A DNA stretch of 14,510 nucleotides from Marinosulfonomonas sp. PRT-SC04 (GCA_001321835.1 JPUR01000150.1:1-14510), one strand, 5' to 3'. Shown: positions 5,560-14,377, counted from the first letter of the stretch. Notes: generated by a model not told the origin, from the sequence alone. A program made the numbers and translations.

Positions 5560-8243
5560 GAGTACCGCTCCTGCTTGCGCAAGGCCAACACGGTCAATGC
5601 GGCGAATACGGGGCCAAACAGCGCCAGCTTTATCAGGTGGCCCGATAAATCGGTCAGCCCCAGCCCTTTGGTGAACACCCCGACGCTGATGCCCATATAC
5701 CACGTGGTTGGCCACAGGGTGCCCATGATGTGCGGCGCGCCCTCAAGTGATGAAACCGGCGTGATCATGTCGGAAAACTGCAAGGTTGGCATCACTGACA
5801 GGATGGCCGCAGCGAATACCGCCGCGACCTGCGTGCTGGCCAAGGATGACACGATCAACCCAAACCCCGTGGTCGCATACAGCATCGCGCCAAACACCAA
5901 GGCCACCGGATCGCCCCGCAACGGCACATCCAGCACCGTCACCACCAGAACAGTCAGGATGGCAAAATTCAGCAGGCCGATGCCGATATAGACCAGTTGC
6001 TTGCCGACTAAAAATCCAACACGGCTGGTGGGGGTGACGTAGAAATTCATGATGGTGCCGATTTCCTTTTCCCGCGCCACGCTGACGGCCATCAGGATCG
6101 CAGGAAACAACAGCAACAACAGCGGAGGGATCGAGGGACCAATCGCAGGCAGGCTCTCCATCGCCGGATTATAGCGAAAGCGCGGCACCAATTGGACCGG
6201 CGGGGCCTGATCCGGTGCACGCGGCACCGCCAGCACGTTAGGGCCAATGCGCCGCCAACGCTTTGGGATAAGATATGCGGGTGCGGCCCACTAAGGTAAC
6301 TGGCGACCGTTCCGGCGCGCTGGGTGTCGGTGCCGTCGATCATCGCGACAATGGTGGTCGTTTCGCCGCGCCGCAAGGTCAGACCAAAGCCCGGCGGAAT
6401 TTGCAGTGCCAATGCCAGTTCGCCGCTGACCATGCGTTGATCCAGCGCGCCAGCACTCAATATTTTGGGATGCTGCCCGAACCAGCTGGTTTCTTTAAAC
6501 GCGGATAAATAGGCGCGGCTTTCGGGGCTTTGATCCAGATCGTAGGCGGCGTAGGGAATCGAACGCACCTCTTGTGAAATGCCGAATGACATGATCAGCA
6601 ACAGGATGGCGTTGCCGATGAATGAGAATGCCAAACGCACCGGGTCGCGCCGCACTTTCATTGCTTCAAGGGTGGTATATGCCAACAAGCGGGTTAGGCT
6701 AAAGCCCTGAGCAGGTTCTTTGGATCTGCTGTTTGCGTGGTGTTCAACAGCCTTTCGGTGGGGCCATCAGCAGGTGGAATTACTTCGGATATATGAGCGA
6801 TGAATGCGTCTTCCAGCGTCGCAACCCCGCGCGCTTTGATCAGTGCTTCGGGGGTGTCTGATACCAGAACTTTCCCCGCGTGCATCAACGAGATCCGGTC
6901 GCAACGCATGCCTTCATCCATGAAGTGGGTCGAGATGAAAATCGTCACCTCGTCAACCCGCGCTAATTCCAACAGCAAGTCCCAAAATGCATCCCGCGCT
7001 TGCGGATCAACACCAGATGTGGGCTCATCAAGGATCAGGATGTCGGGCTGATGCAGCACCGCCACCGCCAATGACAGACGTTGACACAGCCCCAGCGGCA
7101 GATCCCCCGAGCGCTGGTTTATGTAGGGTTCAAGACCAAAACGCGGCACCAGCTGATTGATCCGCTGTTTGGTCAGATCACGACCCAAGTGGAACAGGTG
7201 GGCGTGCAGCAGCAGATTTTCATGCACCGTTAATTCGCCATAGAGCGAGAATGATTGTGACATGAAACCGACACGGTGGCGGCTGTTCAAATCTTGTGCA
7301 TCCACCGGTTTTCTAAAAATCCATGCCTCGCCTTCTGAAGTTGGCAAAAGGCCGGTTAGCATCTTCATCGTGGTGGTTTTGCCACAGCCATTGGAGCCGA
7401 GGAAACCGAATATTTCACCCTTGGTGATGTCGAAGCTGACGTTATCAACCGCTACAAAATCGCCAAAGCGTCGCGTCAGGTTGCGGGCGCGGATGGCCGG
7501 TTCCGCGTTTGCGGTGGGTTTTTGCAGTGTGGGTTTGGGGGGGCACAACAGGTGCAGCCTCCACGGCCGATAGCCGCGACACATAAGCGGCCTCGAGTGT
7601 GTCCGCCGCGGTTTGGCCCATCAGATCGGCGGGGCTGGCTTGTGCCAATACGCGGCCTGCATCCATCGCCACCAGATGATCAAAGCGCGCGGCCTCTTCC
7701 ATATAGGCGGTCGAAACCAGCACGCTCATGTCGGGGCGGTCCGCGCGGATTGTGTCGATCAGATCCCAGAACTGGCGGCGCGATAGCGGGTCACGCCGGT
7801 TGTTGGCTCGTCCAGTAATAGAAAACCGGGATCATGAATTGGCGCGGCACATAGTCCCGGCTTTTGTTTCATCCCGCCCGATAACTTTCCTGCGGGCCGG
7901 TCCATAAACGGATGCAGCCCGGTTGCGCGGGTCAGGCGGGCGATGCGCGAGGCGCGGTCCTAGCGGTCCAGACCGAACAGCTTGCCAAAGGATTCCAAAT
8001 TTTCACGTAGACTAAGATCGTGATACAGAATGCGCCCAAGCCCTTGCGGCATAAAGGCGATGTGCCGCCCAATGCCAGTACGGTGGCGGGCGCCAGACAT
8101 GTCACCACCCAGCGTTTCAACATGACCATTGCAATTTCTTGGCACCTGCAACCAGCCCCATCAGGGTGGATTTACCGCCCCCGTCGGGGCCAAACAGCCC
8201 GATCATTTGCCCCGCTCAATGCGGGCTTTGATCAGTTCCTGCG
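5514..8243 (-). pseudogene. rbbA: RbbA-like fusion: two ABC ATPase domains plus ABC-2 permease, heavily disrupted
   Basis: Reading across frames reconstructs E. coli RbbA order. ABC1 has Walker A GPDGGGKST (8165-8191), MPQGLGRILYHDLS, signature SGGMKQK (about 7860-7880), Walker [12 protein letters not shown] and the H-loop region [23 protein letters not shown]2 (about 6760-7500) has [19 protein letters not shown], the RbbA-type signature [24 protein letters not shown] and [10 protein letters not shown]. The permease part starts [20 protein letters not shown] (about 6650-6710), exactly as in RbbA, and ends LALRKQER near 5560. Breaks: a G4 tract where G5 is expected (8210-8213), about 8128, an in-frame TAG (7960-7962), a lost G at 7791/7792, a G7 run (7537-7543), about 6710-6780 and about 6258-6290. 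The N-terminus before ABC1 is missing. ABC2 alone is still an open frame down to TAA 6694. The last frame runs 46 bases into the yhhJ start. Confidence 0.9.
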
Positions 8244-8775
8244 GATGCGGAACATCAGGCTTTCGCGTTCCTGAAGGGCTGCGTTTTCGGCATCAACCGC
8301 GCGCAATTTGGCGATCACACCGGCCTGTGCCAATTGGGTATCGGTGCGCCGGATATCTAGGCTTTCCTGCGAGACCATGCCGCACATCTGCAATTCCTCG
8401 GATCGCGCCAGTTCGCTGTTGGCCAGTGCGAGCTTTGCTTCGGCCTGACTAACGGCGGCTTTGGCCACCGCGACCGCGGCCTCGTTGCTGGCAACCGTTG
8501 CGGCGGCCCGCATTTTTTGGGCTGTCAGCTCGCTCGTGTCCATAATCGCCAGCACATCGCCCTGTTGCACCAGATCGCCCTCGCGCACGAGGGTACTGGA
8601 AACGCGGCCTGCTGTGCGGGTTGAAATATCAATCAGGTCGGCCTCAATGCGGCCATTGCTACGGGCAAACCCCTCGGGGGCAGATCGTCGGGGGCCAAAA
8701 GAACCTTACATGCACCAAAGCCAAGGACGCCGGCCAAAGCAAGGAAGACAATAATTGTGATCGTTCACGTGACAT
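8232..8775 (-). pseudogene. HlyD-family membrane fusion protein (YhiI-like), frameshifted and C-terminally deleted
   Basis: The periplasmic adaptor of the RbbA/YhhJ-type exporter. ATG 8773-8775 has AGGAG about 10 bases upstream. Reading across frames gives MSRE, then TIIVFLALAGVLGFGACK (membrane anchor), LLAPDDLP, PEGFARSNGRIEADLIDIST, RVSSTLVREGDLVQQGDVLA (lipoyl-like half) and a long alanine-rich coiled coil. Breaks lie near 8761-8763 and in a C5 tract at 8676-8680 where six C would restore the frame. After AALQERES (about 8260) homology stops and TGA follows at 8232. The second half of the coiled coil, the returning lipoyl half and the beta-barrel domain, roughly 170 residues or more, are absent. 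The next recognisable sequence is the ABC1 domain of rbbA. Confidence 0.85.
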
Positions 8776-9060
8776 AGCGAATGGCTCCTGTTGCCCGTGA
8801 AGTGGTCTTCATGATGGCCTGTCGCCAGAAGGTGGTGCCGAACAGCACAATCGGGATGCGCGCCATTTTGCCGGTTTGGATCAGGGTCAGAAGCTTGAAC
8901 AATTCAGCAAAGGTGCCAAAGCCGCCGGGGAAGGTCAGCAATGTCTTGGCCCGCATTAAAACGTGCATTTTACGCATGGCGAAATAGTGAAACCGAAAGG
9001 CCAGGTCAGGGGGGGATGGGTTTGGTTTCTACCGTGCGGCAGGGTGCTGTTCACCCCGAT
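8765..9060 (-). pseudogene. LOG-family (lysine decarboxylase-like, PGGxGT) protein fragment
   Basis: A fragment of a LOG-family phosphoribohydrolase-like protein (the family includes cytokinin-activating and nucleotide 5'-monophosphate hydrolases). Recognisable pieces are IGVNSTLPHGRN (about 9025-9060), DLAFRFHYFAMRKMHVLMRA (about 8946-9007), the hallmark TFPGGFGTFAELFKLLTLIQ (about 8880-8940) and KMARIPIVLFGTTFWRQAI (about 8815-8880). The frame breaks at a seven-C run (plus strand G7, 9009-9015), where eight would restore it. Family resemblance is lost on both sides: upstream the nucleotide-binding N-terminal half is missing where tetR ends, and downstream the open frame runs on without resemblance to TGA 8765, overlapping the hlyD start. 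Full-length members of this longer subtype are about 280 residues; about 80 are recognisable here. Confidence 0.75.
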
Positions 9061-9124
9061 ATCCTCATATTCAAGCTGGTTTGTCGGGGTTCGAATGATC
9101 GCTTCTCGCAATGATTTCAGGTGT

Positions 9125-9742
9125 TTAGGTTCGATCATTACGTCTCTCGATTCCACGACGATAGATTGCGAAAACCCGTGGTGCGTCATTCCGAATCTGC
9201 TCAATGTCACCCATGATTAAGTACTGAATGAACAGCCCCTGAATTGTGCCGATGAACAATGTCGCGGCCGCCTTGCTGTCCAGATCAAGCGAGATTTCGC
9301 CACGGGCCTTGCCGCGTTCAAGGTGTCGATGTAGGCGCGCCCCATAGCCTTGAAACATTGTCTGAGCGATCTGTTTGGCCGGTGTTTGTTCCGCGCATTG
9401 CAGCTCGCTTAGCAGCATTCTGGGTGCGCCGGGGTGATCCGCCACAAAATCGATATGGCTAAAAAACATAGCTTGCAGCGCCTCGATCGGAGATTCAACA
9501 CCCTGTGCGGCACAATCAATTTTGGCGAGCAGCTGTTCAGAAACCCACGCGATCACCTCGAGCCAGAGCGCTTCTTTGGTCGGGAAGTGACGAAACAGCG
9601 CACCCTGTGTCAAATTCATCTGTTTGGCGATTGCAGCCGTTGTGATGTCTGCGGGGTTTAGCACAGCAGCAAGCTCGATCACCGCCTCAACGGTGACGAT
9701 GCGACGCTCTTTTGCCGGTAGTTTTTTTGATCGGGTGTTCAC
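9125..9742 (-). CDS. TetR/AcrR-family transcriptional regulator
   Basis: A 205-residue TetR-type repressor with a clean frame. The N-terminal helix-turn-helix spans about residues 14-60, with ITTAAIAKQMNLTQGALFRH and FPTKEALW as the recognition region; the C-terminal ligand domain includes LQAMFFSHIDFVADHPGAPR and LFIGTIQGLFIQYLIMG. The start is GTG at 9740-9742 with GAGG five bases upstream; the nearby ATG (9742-9744) runs straight into TGA and cannot be used. It is divergent from the RND operon, 202 bases away, a common arrangement in which the repressor controls both directions. It also sits in the position and orientation of a regulator for the decayed hlyD-rbbA-yhhJ operon, so either or both pumps could be its historical targets (inference). 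A seven-A tract early in the gene (plus strand 9722-9728) is in frame. Confidence 0.93.
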   Translation of the reverse strand: MNTRSKKLPAKERRIVTVEAVIELAAVLNPADITTAAIAKQMNLTQGALFRHFPTKEALWLEVIAWVSEQLLAKIDCAAQGVESPIEALQAMFFSHIDFVADHPGAPRMLLSELQCAEQTPAKQIAQTMFQGYGARLHRHLERGKARGEISLDLDSKAAATLFIGTIQGLFIQYLIMGDIEQIRNDAPRVFAIYRRGIERRNDRT

Positions 9743-9760
9743 ATCAGCCTCATGAGATAA

Positions 9761-9780
9761 GTAAGTAAGTAAGTAAGTAA
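9761..9780. repeat. (GTAA)5 tetranucleotide microsatellite
   Basis: Five perfect tandem copies of GTAA (preceded by a near-copy ATAA) lie 19-38 bases upstream of the tetR GTG, within the tetR-RND control region. Copy number could vary by slippage and shift promoter or operator spacing. Confidence 0.9.
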
Positions 9781-9795
9781 CTAATTACTACCTTA
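9774..9795. promoter_or_regulatory. Imperfect 22-bp palindrome, candidate TetR operator
   Basis: TAAG-TAAC-TAATTA-CTAC-CTTA is centred at 9784/9785; 8 of 11 base pairs are symmetrical (outer TAAG/CTTA and inner TAATTA match). It overlaps the last copies of the GTAA microsatellite and lies between the divergent tetR and RND genes, where TetR-family operators are normally found. Assignment is by position only. Confidence 0.4.
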
Positions 9796-9944
9796 TTGCA
9801 AGGTTTCAAGATCTGCAAACACCTGCCGGTATGCTGGCCTTGTCGGAAGCGGCGCTATTTGTTCGCGATCCAAGCTGAACTGTTCGGGCTTTTAAGTGCC
9901 CCTATCTAAAGCAATAAGGCCCACGATATGAAAAGGAACACTGG

Positions 9945-11246
9945 ATGAAACGGCTCGCAAAATATATTTTTAGAATTCTATCTGTGAGCGTTCCGTTGGG
10001 GTTGGGCGTTTTGTCGATCATGGTTTTTGCTGGAATGAAATCGGCCCCTTCAGCGAAAGAAGTGTCGCCCAAGATAACGCCGGTTCGCATTATCACCATT
10101 GCGCCAATTCCGATTGTGCCCCGCGTTAGTGGCTACGGCACTGTCAGCCCGATGCGGGAATGGCGGGCTGTGGCGCGTGTCGAGGGCGAAATAATCTGGT
10201 CTTCGGACAAGTTGGCCAATGGATTACTGGCGGATGCCGGCGAGGAGTTGATACGCATTGACCAGAGCGGAATTGAACTGACGCTGGCACAGATTGATGC
10301 CCAGATCGGGGCGATCGGCGTTAAGGACGAAACTGTACGTGCCAGTCTGGAAATCAGTGAGGCTGAATGGAGAATTAGCACAGCAGACCTTGTGCGTCAG
10401 AAAGCGCTGGCAGGTCGCGGCGCCGTTCCCCAAACCGTCGTGGACAAGGCGGTTCGACAAGAACTGGCATCGCGCTCCAACGTCAATTCACTTAAAAACC
10501 AACTGGCCTTGAATGGGGCCGAGCGCAAGGTGCTGTTAGCCCAACGAAACATCGCCCTTCGGGATCTGAGCTATACATCAATAAAAGCGCCGTATGACGT
10601 GCGCATTGGTCAGGTGTCAGCCGAGACCGGACAATTTGTTAGCCGCGGTCAAGTTCTGGTTGCCGCTGAAGGTATAGATGCCGTCGAGATTGCGGCGCAA
10701 ATTCCGATTGGCCGCATGGCTCCGCTTATGCGTGACACCGCTCAGCCGCATTCTGCAGGGCCTGTGGGACTCGAGGCAAAGGTGCTGCTGCGCACGCCAA
10801 CACGTATTATTGAGTGGGACGGTCGCGTCGCCCGCGTTGGCGATCAGATTGATCCGCGCACCCAAAGTATAAACATTGTTGTTGTCGTCGATCAGCCAAT
10901 GGAGCAGGCTGCAATGGGACAAAAACCGCCCTTGCGTCGCAATATGTTTGTCGAGGTCGTGTTGAGCGCACCAGAGGGCGTTGGCATAGCCATCCCGCGC
11001 AATGCCGTGCGTGATGGAGCCGTTTTCGTGGTGAATGACGAAGACAAGCTGGAAAAACGCAACGTACACATCGCCTATGCGATTGATACGGTCGCGATTA
11101 TTTCCAAAGGATTGAATGTGGGCGGCAGGCTGGTGGTCTCGGATATGGATGTTGCCGTTCCGGGAAAAACGGTCAAACCGGTTGAGGACAACGCGCTAAA
11201 GGCGCGGCTTGCATTCATTGCTCTGGGACAGGACGTAGCGAAATGA
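9945..11246 (+). CDS. RND efflux membrane fusion protein (periplasmic adaptor)
   Basis: A 433-residue adaptor protein that links an inner-membrane RND pump to an outer-membrane channel. Residues about 8-30 form an N-terminal membrane anchor or uncleaved signal (ILSVSVPLGLGVLSIMVFAG). The first lipoyl half is around VSGYGTVSPMREWRAVARVE (61-80) to IRIDQ (103-107). A coiled-coil hairpin follows (about 108-205, including LVRQKALAGRGAVPQTVVDK), and the returning lipoyl half is SIKAPYDVRIGQVSAETGQF (212-231). Beta-barrel and membrane-proximal domains complete the protein. The SD AAAAGGA lies about 8 bases before ATG 9945. The stop overlaps the pump's start (ATGA at 11243-11246), so the two are translationally coupled. 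Transport substrates cannot be told from sequence. Confidence 0.93.
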   Translation: MKRLAKYIFRILSVSVPLGLGVLSIMVFAGMKSAPSAKEVSPKITPVRIITIAPIPIVPRVSGYGTVSPMREWRAVARVEGEIIWSSDKLANGLLADAGEELIRIDQSGIELTLAQIDAQIGAIGVKDETVRASLEISEAEWRISTADLVRQKALAGRGAVPQTVVDKAVRQELASRSNVNSLKNQLALNGAERKVLLAQRNIALRDLSYTSIKAPYDVRIGQVSAETGQFVSRGQVLVAAEGIDAVEIAAQIPIGRMAPLMRDTAQPHSAGPVGLEAKVLLRTPTRIIEWDGRVARVGDQIDPRTQSINIVVVVDQPMEQAAMGQKPPLRRNMFVEVVLSAPEGVGIAIPRNAVRDGAVFVVNDEDKLEKRNVHIAYAIDTVAIISKGLNVGGRLVVSDMDVAVPGKTVKPVEDNALKARLAFIALGQDVAK

Positions 11247-14200
11247 TCCGCCTATTTGCGACGCACCCCACCGCCGCCAACATCCTAATGCTGATTATCA
11301 TTGTGATTGGTTTTGTCGCCGTTCCAACGCTTCAGCGTGATACCTTTCCGGTGGTTCCGCCGTCGGTCGTTGAAATACGCGTGGCCTACCCCGGCGCGTC
11401 GCCTGCCGAGGTTGAGCAGGCAATTTGCACCCGAATCGAAGACCCCATTCAAGCGGTGGATTTTCTGGATGAATTGCGTTGTGTGGCCCGTGATAACATC
11501 GCGATCATCAGCGCTGAAATCGTTGAGGGCGGGGATATCAGCAGCTTTTACGATGATGTCAAATCTGCCGTTGATACGATCACATCCTTCCCCGATGAGG
11601 TAAAGAAAACAACCAGCCGCATTGTTGAGCGGATTGCAACGGTTGCATCCGTCGCAATCACCGGTCCGGATGATCCGGCGGTTTTGTTCGCCTATGCCGA
11701 AGTGGTTTCAGATAAATTAAAGCGCCACCCGATGATTACCCAAACCCGCATTATCGGTTTTTCGGGGCGTGAAATATCCATTGAGGTGCCGGCAGCTGCT
11801 CTGAACCGCTACGGGCTCAGTATTGACAGCATCGCCAATGCGCTGGTGCGCAACAGTTTCGATTTGCCGGCCGGAACGATGGAATCCCATGACGGAGACG
11901 CCTTGCTGCGCTTTGTCGGCGAGCGTCGCACGCCGGAAGAATTTGCCAATATCCCGCTGACATCCTCGCCTCTGGGGGCCGAAGTGTTGCTGGGCGAAGT
12001 CGCTGAAATATCGGTACAGTTTTCCGACGAATACGAGGCCTCGTATTTCAACGGCAAGCGGGCGGCGATTGTCACGGTGACCAAAACGCCAGCACAGGAT
12101 GCGATCAAGGTCATGGCTGTGATGACGGCCATTCTGGAGGAAGAGCGCAGCACCGCCCCCGAAGGGGTTTCGCTTGAGATCTCCACTGATTCAACCTCGA
12201 ACATCTTGGCGCGGCTGCGGATCATCACCGACAACGGCATGCAGGGGCTGGCGCTGGTCTTTATCGTCATGTGGATGTTCTTTGGGTTCCGGTTTTCGTT
12301 CTGGGTGGCGATGGGTTTGCCGGTTTCCTTTCTTGGCACCATATTTGTGATGCAGGTGTTTGGGCTGACGATCAACATGATCACGATGGTTGCCTTGCTG
12401 GTGGCGGTTGGTTTGTTGATGGATGACGCCATCGTTATTTCCGAAAATATTGTCAGTCGGCGGCAAAAGGGCGACGAGCCTCTGGCGGCCGTCATCAACG
12501 GCACAAAGCAGGTTATGCCGGGCGTGGTTGCCTCGTTCCTGACCACCGCGATGATTGTTGGTCCGCTTGGCTTAATGGCGGGCAACATCGGGGCTGTGCT
12601 AAAGTTTTTGCCAATTGTTTTGCTGATCACACTGACAGTCAGCCTGTTCGAGGCCTTCTTGATCCTGCCGCACCACTTGAAGGGGGCGCTGAAAAACTCG
12701 AAACCGTCTCGCTTTAGTCAGGTCATTTTGCGTGGCTTTGACAGGTTCCGCGATGGCGTCGTGGCACCTTTGTCGTTGTTGTCGCTCAAGGCGCGGTATC
12801 TGACGATGGGCATTGCTGGTTTCCTGATCCTTTTATCGATTGCGCCAATGGTCGGCGGGCAGATTAAATTTCAAAGCTTCCCGTCGCTTGAAAGTGATAC
12901 AATCGAGGCACGGCTGTTGTTGCCACAGGGCACCCCCCTATGGCGCACCGAAGAACGTGTGGCCACGGTGATCGCAGCGCTCGAGGTTTTGAACAAAGAA
13001 CTTACCCCAGAGCAGCCCGACGGCAATGCGCTGGTGCTTGACGTTACTGTTTCATACGGCACAAATGTGGATGCTGATGAAACCGGATCGCATCTGGCCA
13101 CGATCAGCGCCAGCCTGCTGCGCGCCGAGGCTCGCAATACAAATGTATCAACCATTGTTGAGCGCTGGAAAAAACTAACGGGCGCGCTGCCTGATATGTC
13201 ATCACTGCGTTTTACCGACAAGGATCGTGGTGTTGGCGGTAAACCGATTGCAATCCGGTTGCAGGGCGATGATCTGGATGCCCTAAAGGCCACCGCCGTC
13301 GAGATGCGCAAATTCTTTCGGGGCTTTGCCGGTGTGCGCGATGTGATTGATGATCTGCGCCCGGGTAAACCCGAATATGTGGTCACCCTGCGTCCGGCTT
13401 CTGCCAGCGCTTTGGGGGTCACAGCGCAAGGTCTGGCTGGCCAACTCAGACGTGCCTTTCGCGGCGACACGCCGCTAGAAGTTCAGGACCGTTACGGCAG
13501 TCTGGATGTTCTGGCCCGTCTTACGGGGGCGGATCGCGCATCCATCGATGATGTGCTTGATTTGCGCATCGCAGCGGGCGACGGAACCCTTGTGCCGCTG
13601 TCGGCGGTTGCGGATGTAACGCAGGGGCGCGGTTACGCCCGCATTCAACGTATCGACGGGCGGCGCACCGTTACAGTCGAAGGATCTATTAATCCAGCCA
13701 TTGCCAACGCAGTTGAACTCATGAGCGCTCTGAAGGCTGACTTTCTGCCCCAACTGGCCCTGAAACGGCCAAACGTTGATGTGATCATTATTGGTGAAAG
13801 CAAGGACACTTCGGAAAGTGGTAATTCACTTAAGACCTTTCTGCTGATCGGTCTGGCCGGCGTCTATCTGATCCTTGCCTATCAGTTTCGCAGTTTCGTG
13901 CAGCCAATCGCGGTTTTTGTCGCAATCCCGCTGGGGCTGATCGGTGTTGTCTGGGGGCATATGTTGATGGGGATGCAAATCTCGATGCCCAGCCTTGTGG
14001 GGTTGGCAACCTTGGCGGGGATTGTGGTCAACAACAGCATTCTGCTGATCGCCTTTATCAAAGAGCGCTACAATGAGGGAGCCGAGTTGATTGATGCCGC
14101 GCAAGGCGCCGTGCGCGACAGGTTCCGCCCGATTTTCCTAACTTCTCTGACCACGGTTGCTGGTCTTGGCCCGCTTTTGTTCGAGACCAGCACCCAAGCG

Positions 14201-14347
14201 CAATTGCTGTTACCGATTGTGGCCAGCCTTGCGTTCGGGCTGACAACGGCAACGGTTCTGGCCCTGTTCGTGACACCGGCCATGTTCCTGATCCTGCATG
14301 ATATGGGCGTGATCCAGCGCACGGTGCCAGAAAACGAAGACACGTAA
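11243..14347 (+). CDS. RND-family efflux pump, inner-membrane permease subunit
   Basis: A 1034-residue RND transporter with a clean frame and normal length. It opens with TM1 (HPTAANILMLIIIVIGFVAV) and the family motif AYPGASPAEVEQAICTRIED. TM4 carries the proton-relay aspartates D394 and D395 in VGLLMDDAIVISEN. The second half repeats the architecture after about residue 520, with TM8-TM10 near FLLIGLAGVYLILAYQFRSF and GLATLAGIVVNNSILLIAFI (N930, N931). The extra-membrane porter loops lie between TM1-2 and TM7-8. It exchanges protons for substrate and works with the upstream adaptor and an outer-membrane channel. Asparagines rather than lysine in TM10 and the overall motif style suggest the broad bacterial HAE1-like or uncharacterised RND group rather than a heavy-metal CusA type; substrate unknown. 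The gene overlaps the adaptor by four bases. Confidence 0.96.
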   Translation: MIRLFATHPTAANILMLIIIVIGFVAVPTLQRDTFPVVPPSVVEIRVAYPGASPAEVEQAICTRIEDPIQAVDFLDELRCVARDNIAIISAEIVEGGDISSFYDDVKSAVDTITSFPDEVKKTTSRIVERIATVASVAITGPDDPAVLFAYAEVVSDKLKRHPMITQTRIIGFSGREISIEVPAAALNRYGLSIDSIANALVRNSFDLPAGTMESHDGDALLRFVGERRTPEEFANIPLTSSPLGAEVLLGEVAEISVQFSDEYEASYFNGKRAAIVTVTKTPAQDAIKVMAVMTAILEEERSTAPEGVSLEISTDSTSNILARLRIITDNGMQGLALVFIVMWMFFGFRFSFWVAMGLPVSFLGTIFVMQVFGLTINMITMVALLVAVGLLMDDAIVISENIVSRRQKGDEPLAAVINGTKQVMPGVVASFLTTAMIVGPLGLMAGNIGAVLKFLPIVLLITLTVSLFEAFLILPHHLKGALKNSKPSRFSQVILRGFDRFRDGVVAPLSLLSLKARYLTMGIAGFLILLSIAPMVGGQIKFQSFPSLESDTIEARLLLPQGTPLWRTEERVATVIAALEVLNKELTPEQPDGNALVLDVTVSYGTNVDADETGSHLATISASLLRAEARNTNVSTIVERWKKLTGALPDMSSLRFTDKDRGVGGKPIAIRLQGDDLDALKATAVEMRKFFRGFAGVRDVIDDLRPGKPEYVVTLRPASASALGVTAQGLAGQLRRAFRGDTPLEVQDRYGSLDVLARLTGADRASIDDVLDLRIAAGDGTLVPLSAVADVTQGRGYARIQRIDGRRTVTVEGSINPAIANAVELMSALKADFLPQLALKRPNVDVIIIGESKDTSESGNSLKTFLLIGLAGVYLILAYQFRSFVQPIAVFVAIPLGLIGVVWGHMLMGMQISMPSLVGLATLAGIVVNNSILLIAFIKERYNEGAELIDAAQGAVRDRFRPIFLTSLTTVAGLGPLLFETSTQAQLLLPIVASLAFGLTTATVLALFVTPAMFLILHDMGVIQRTVPENEDT

Positions 14348-14352
14348 ACCGG

Positions 14353-14376
14353 GGTAATCCCCCTGGGGCTGTTTGA
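14353..14376 (+). terminator. Weak candidate terminator after the RND operon
   Basis: GGGG-TAAT-CCCC forms a short GC hairpin a few bases after the pump's stop codon and is followed after a gap by TGTTTGATTT. The stem is only four base pairs and the T tract is poor, so it may not terminate transcription. Confidence 0.25.
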
Positions 14377-14377
14377 T

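Noticed and set aside
7537..7543. Programmed ribosomal frameshifting at the G7 run
   Set aside because: The same gene has a nonsense codon and several other breaks, so a single recoding event would not yield a functional protein.
6694..7584. A free-standing intact ABC ATPase gene
   Set aside because: The second ABC domain is open, but its flanks match the internal linkers of RbbA, with ABC1 before it and QGFSLTRLL permease sequence right after in another frame.
8765..8977. A complete short LOG-like gene of 70 codons
   Set aside because: The start is internal to the LOG fold, homologous sequence continues upstream in another frame across the G7 run, and the C-terminus is non-homologous, so it is a fragment.
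9087..9096. GGTTCGAAT, resembling a tRNA T-loop
   Set aside because: No matching acceptor, D or anticodon arms around it; it lies between the tetR end and the LOG fragment.
11809..12630. Minus-strand open frame of 273 codons inside the RND pump
   Set aside because: Antisense shadow of the pump; low-complexity S/T/K/I-rich translation without a family pattern.
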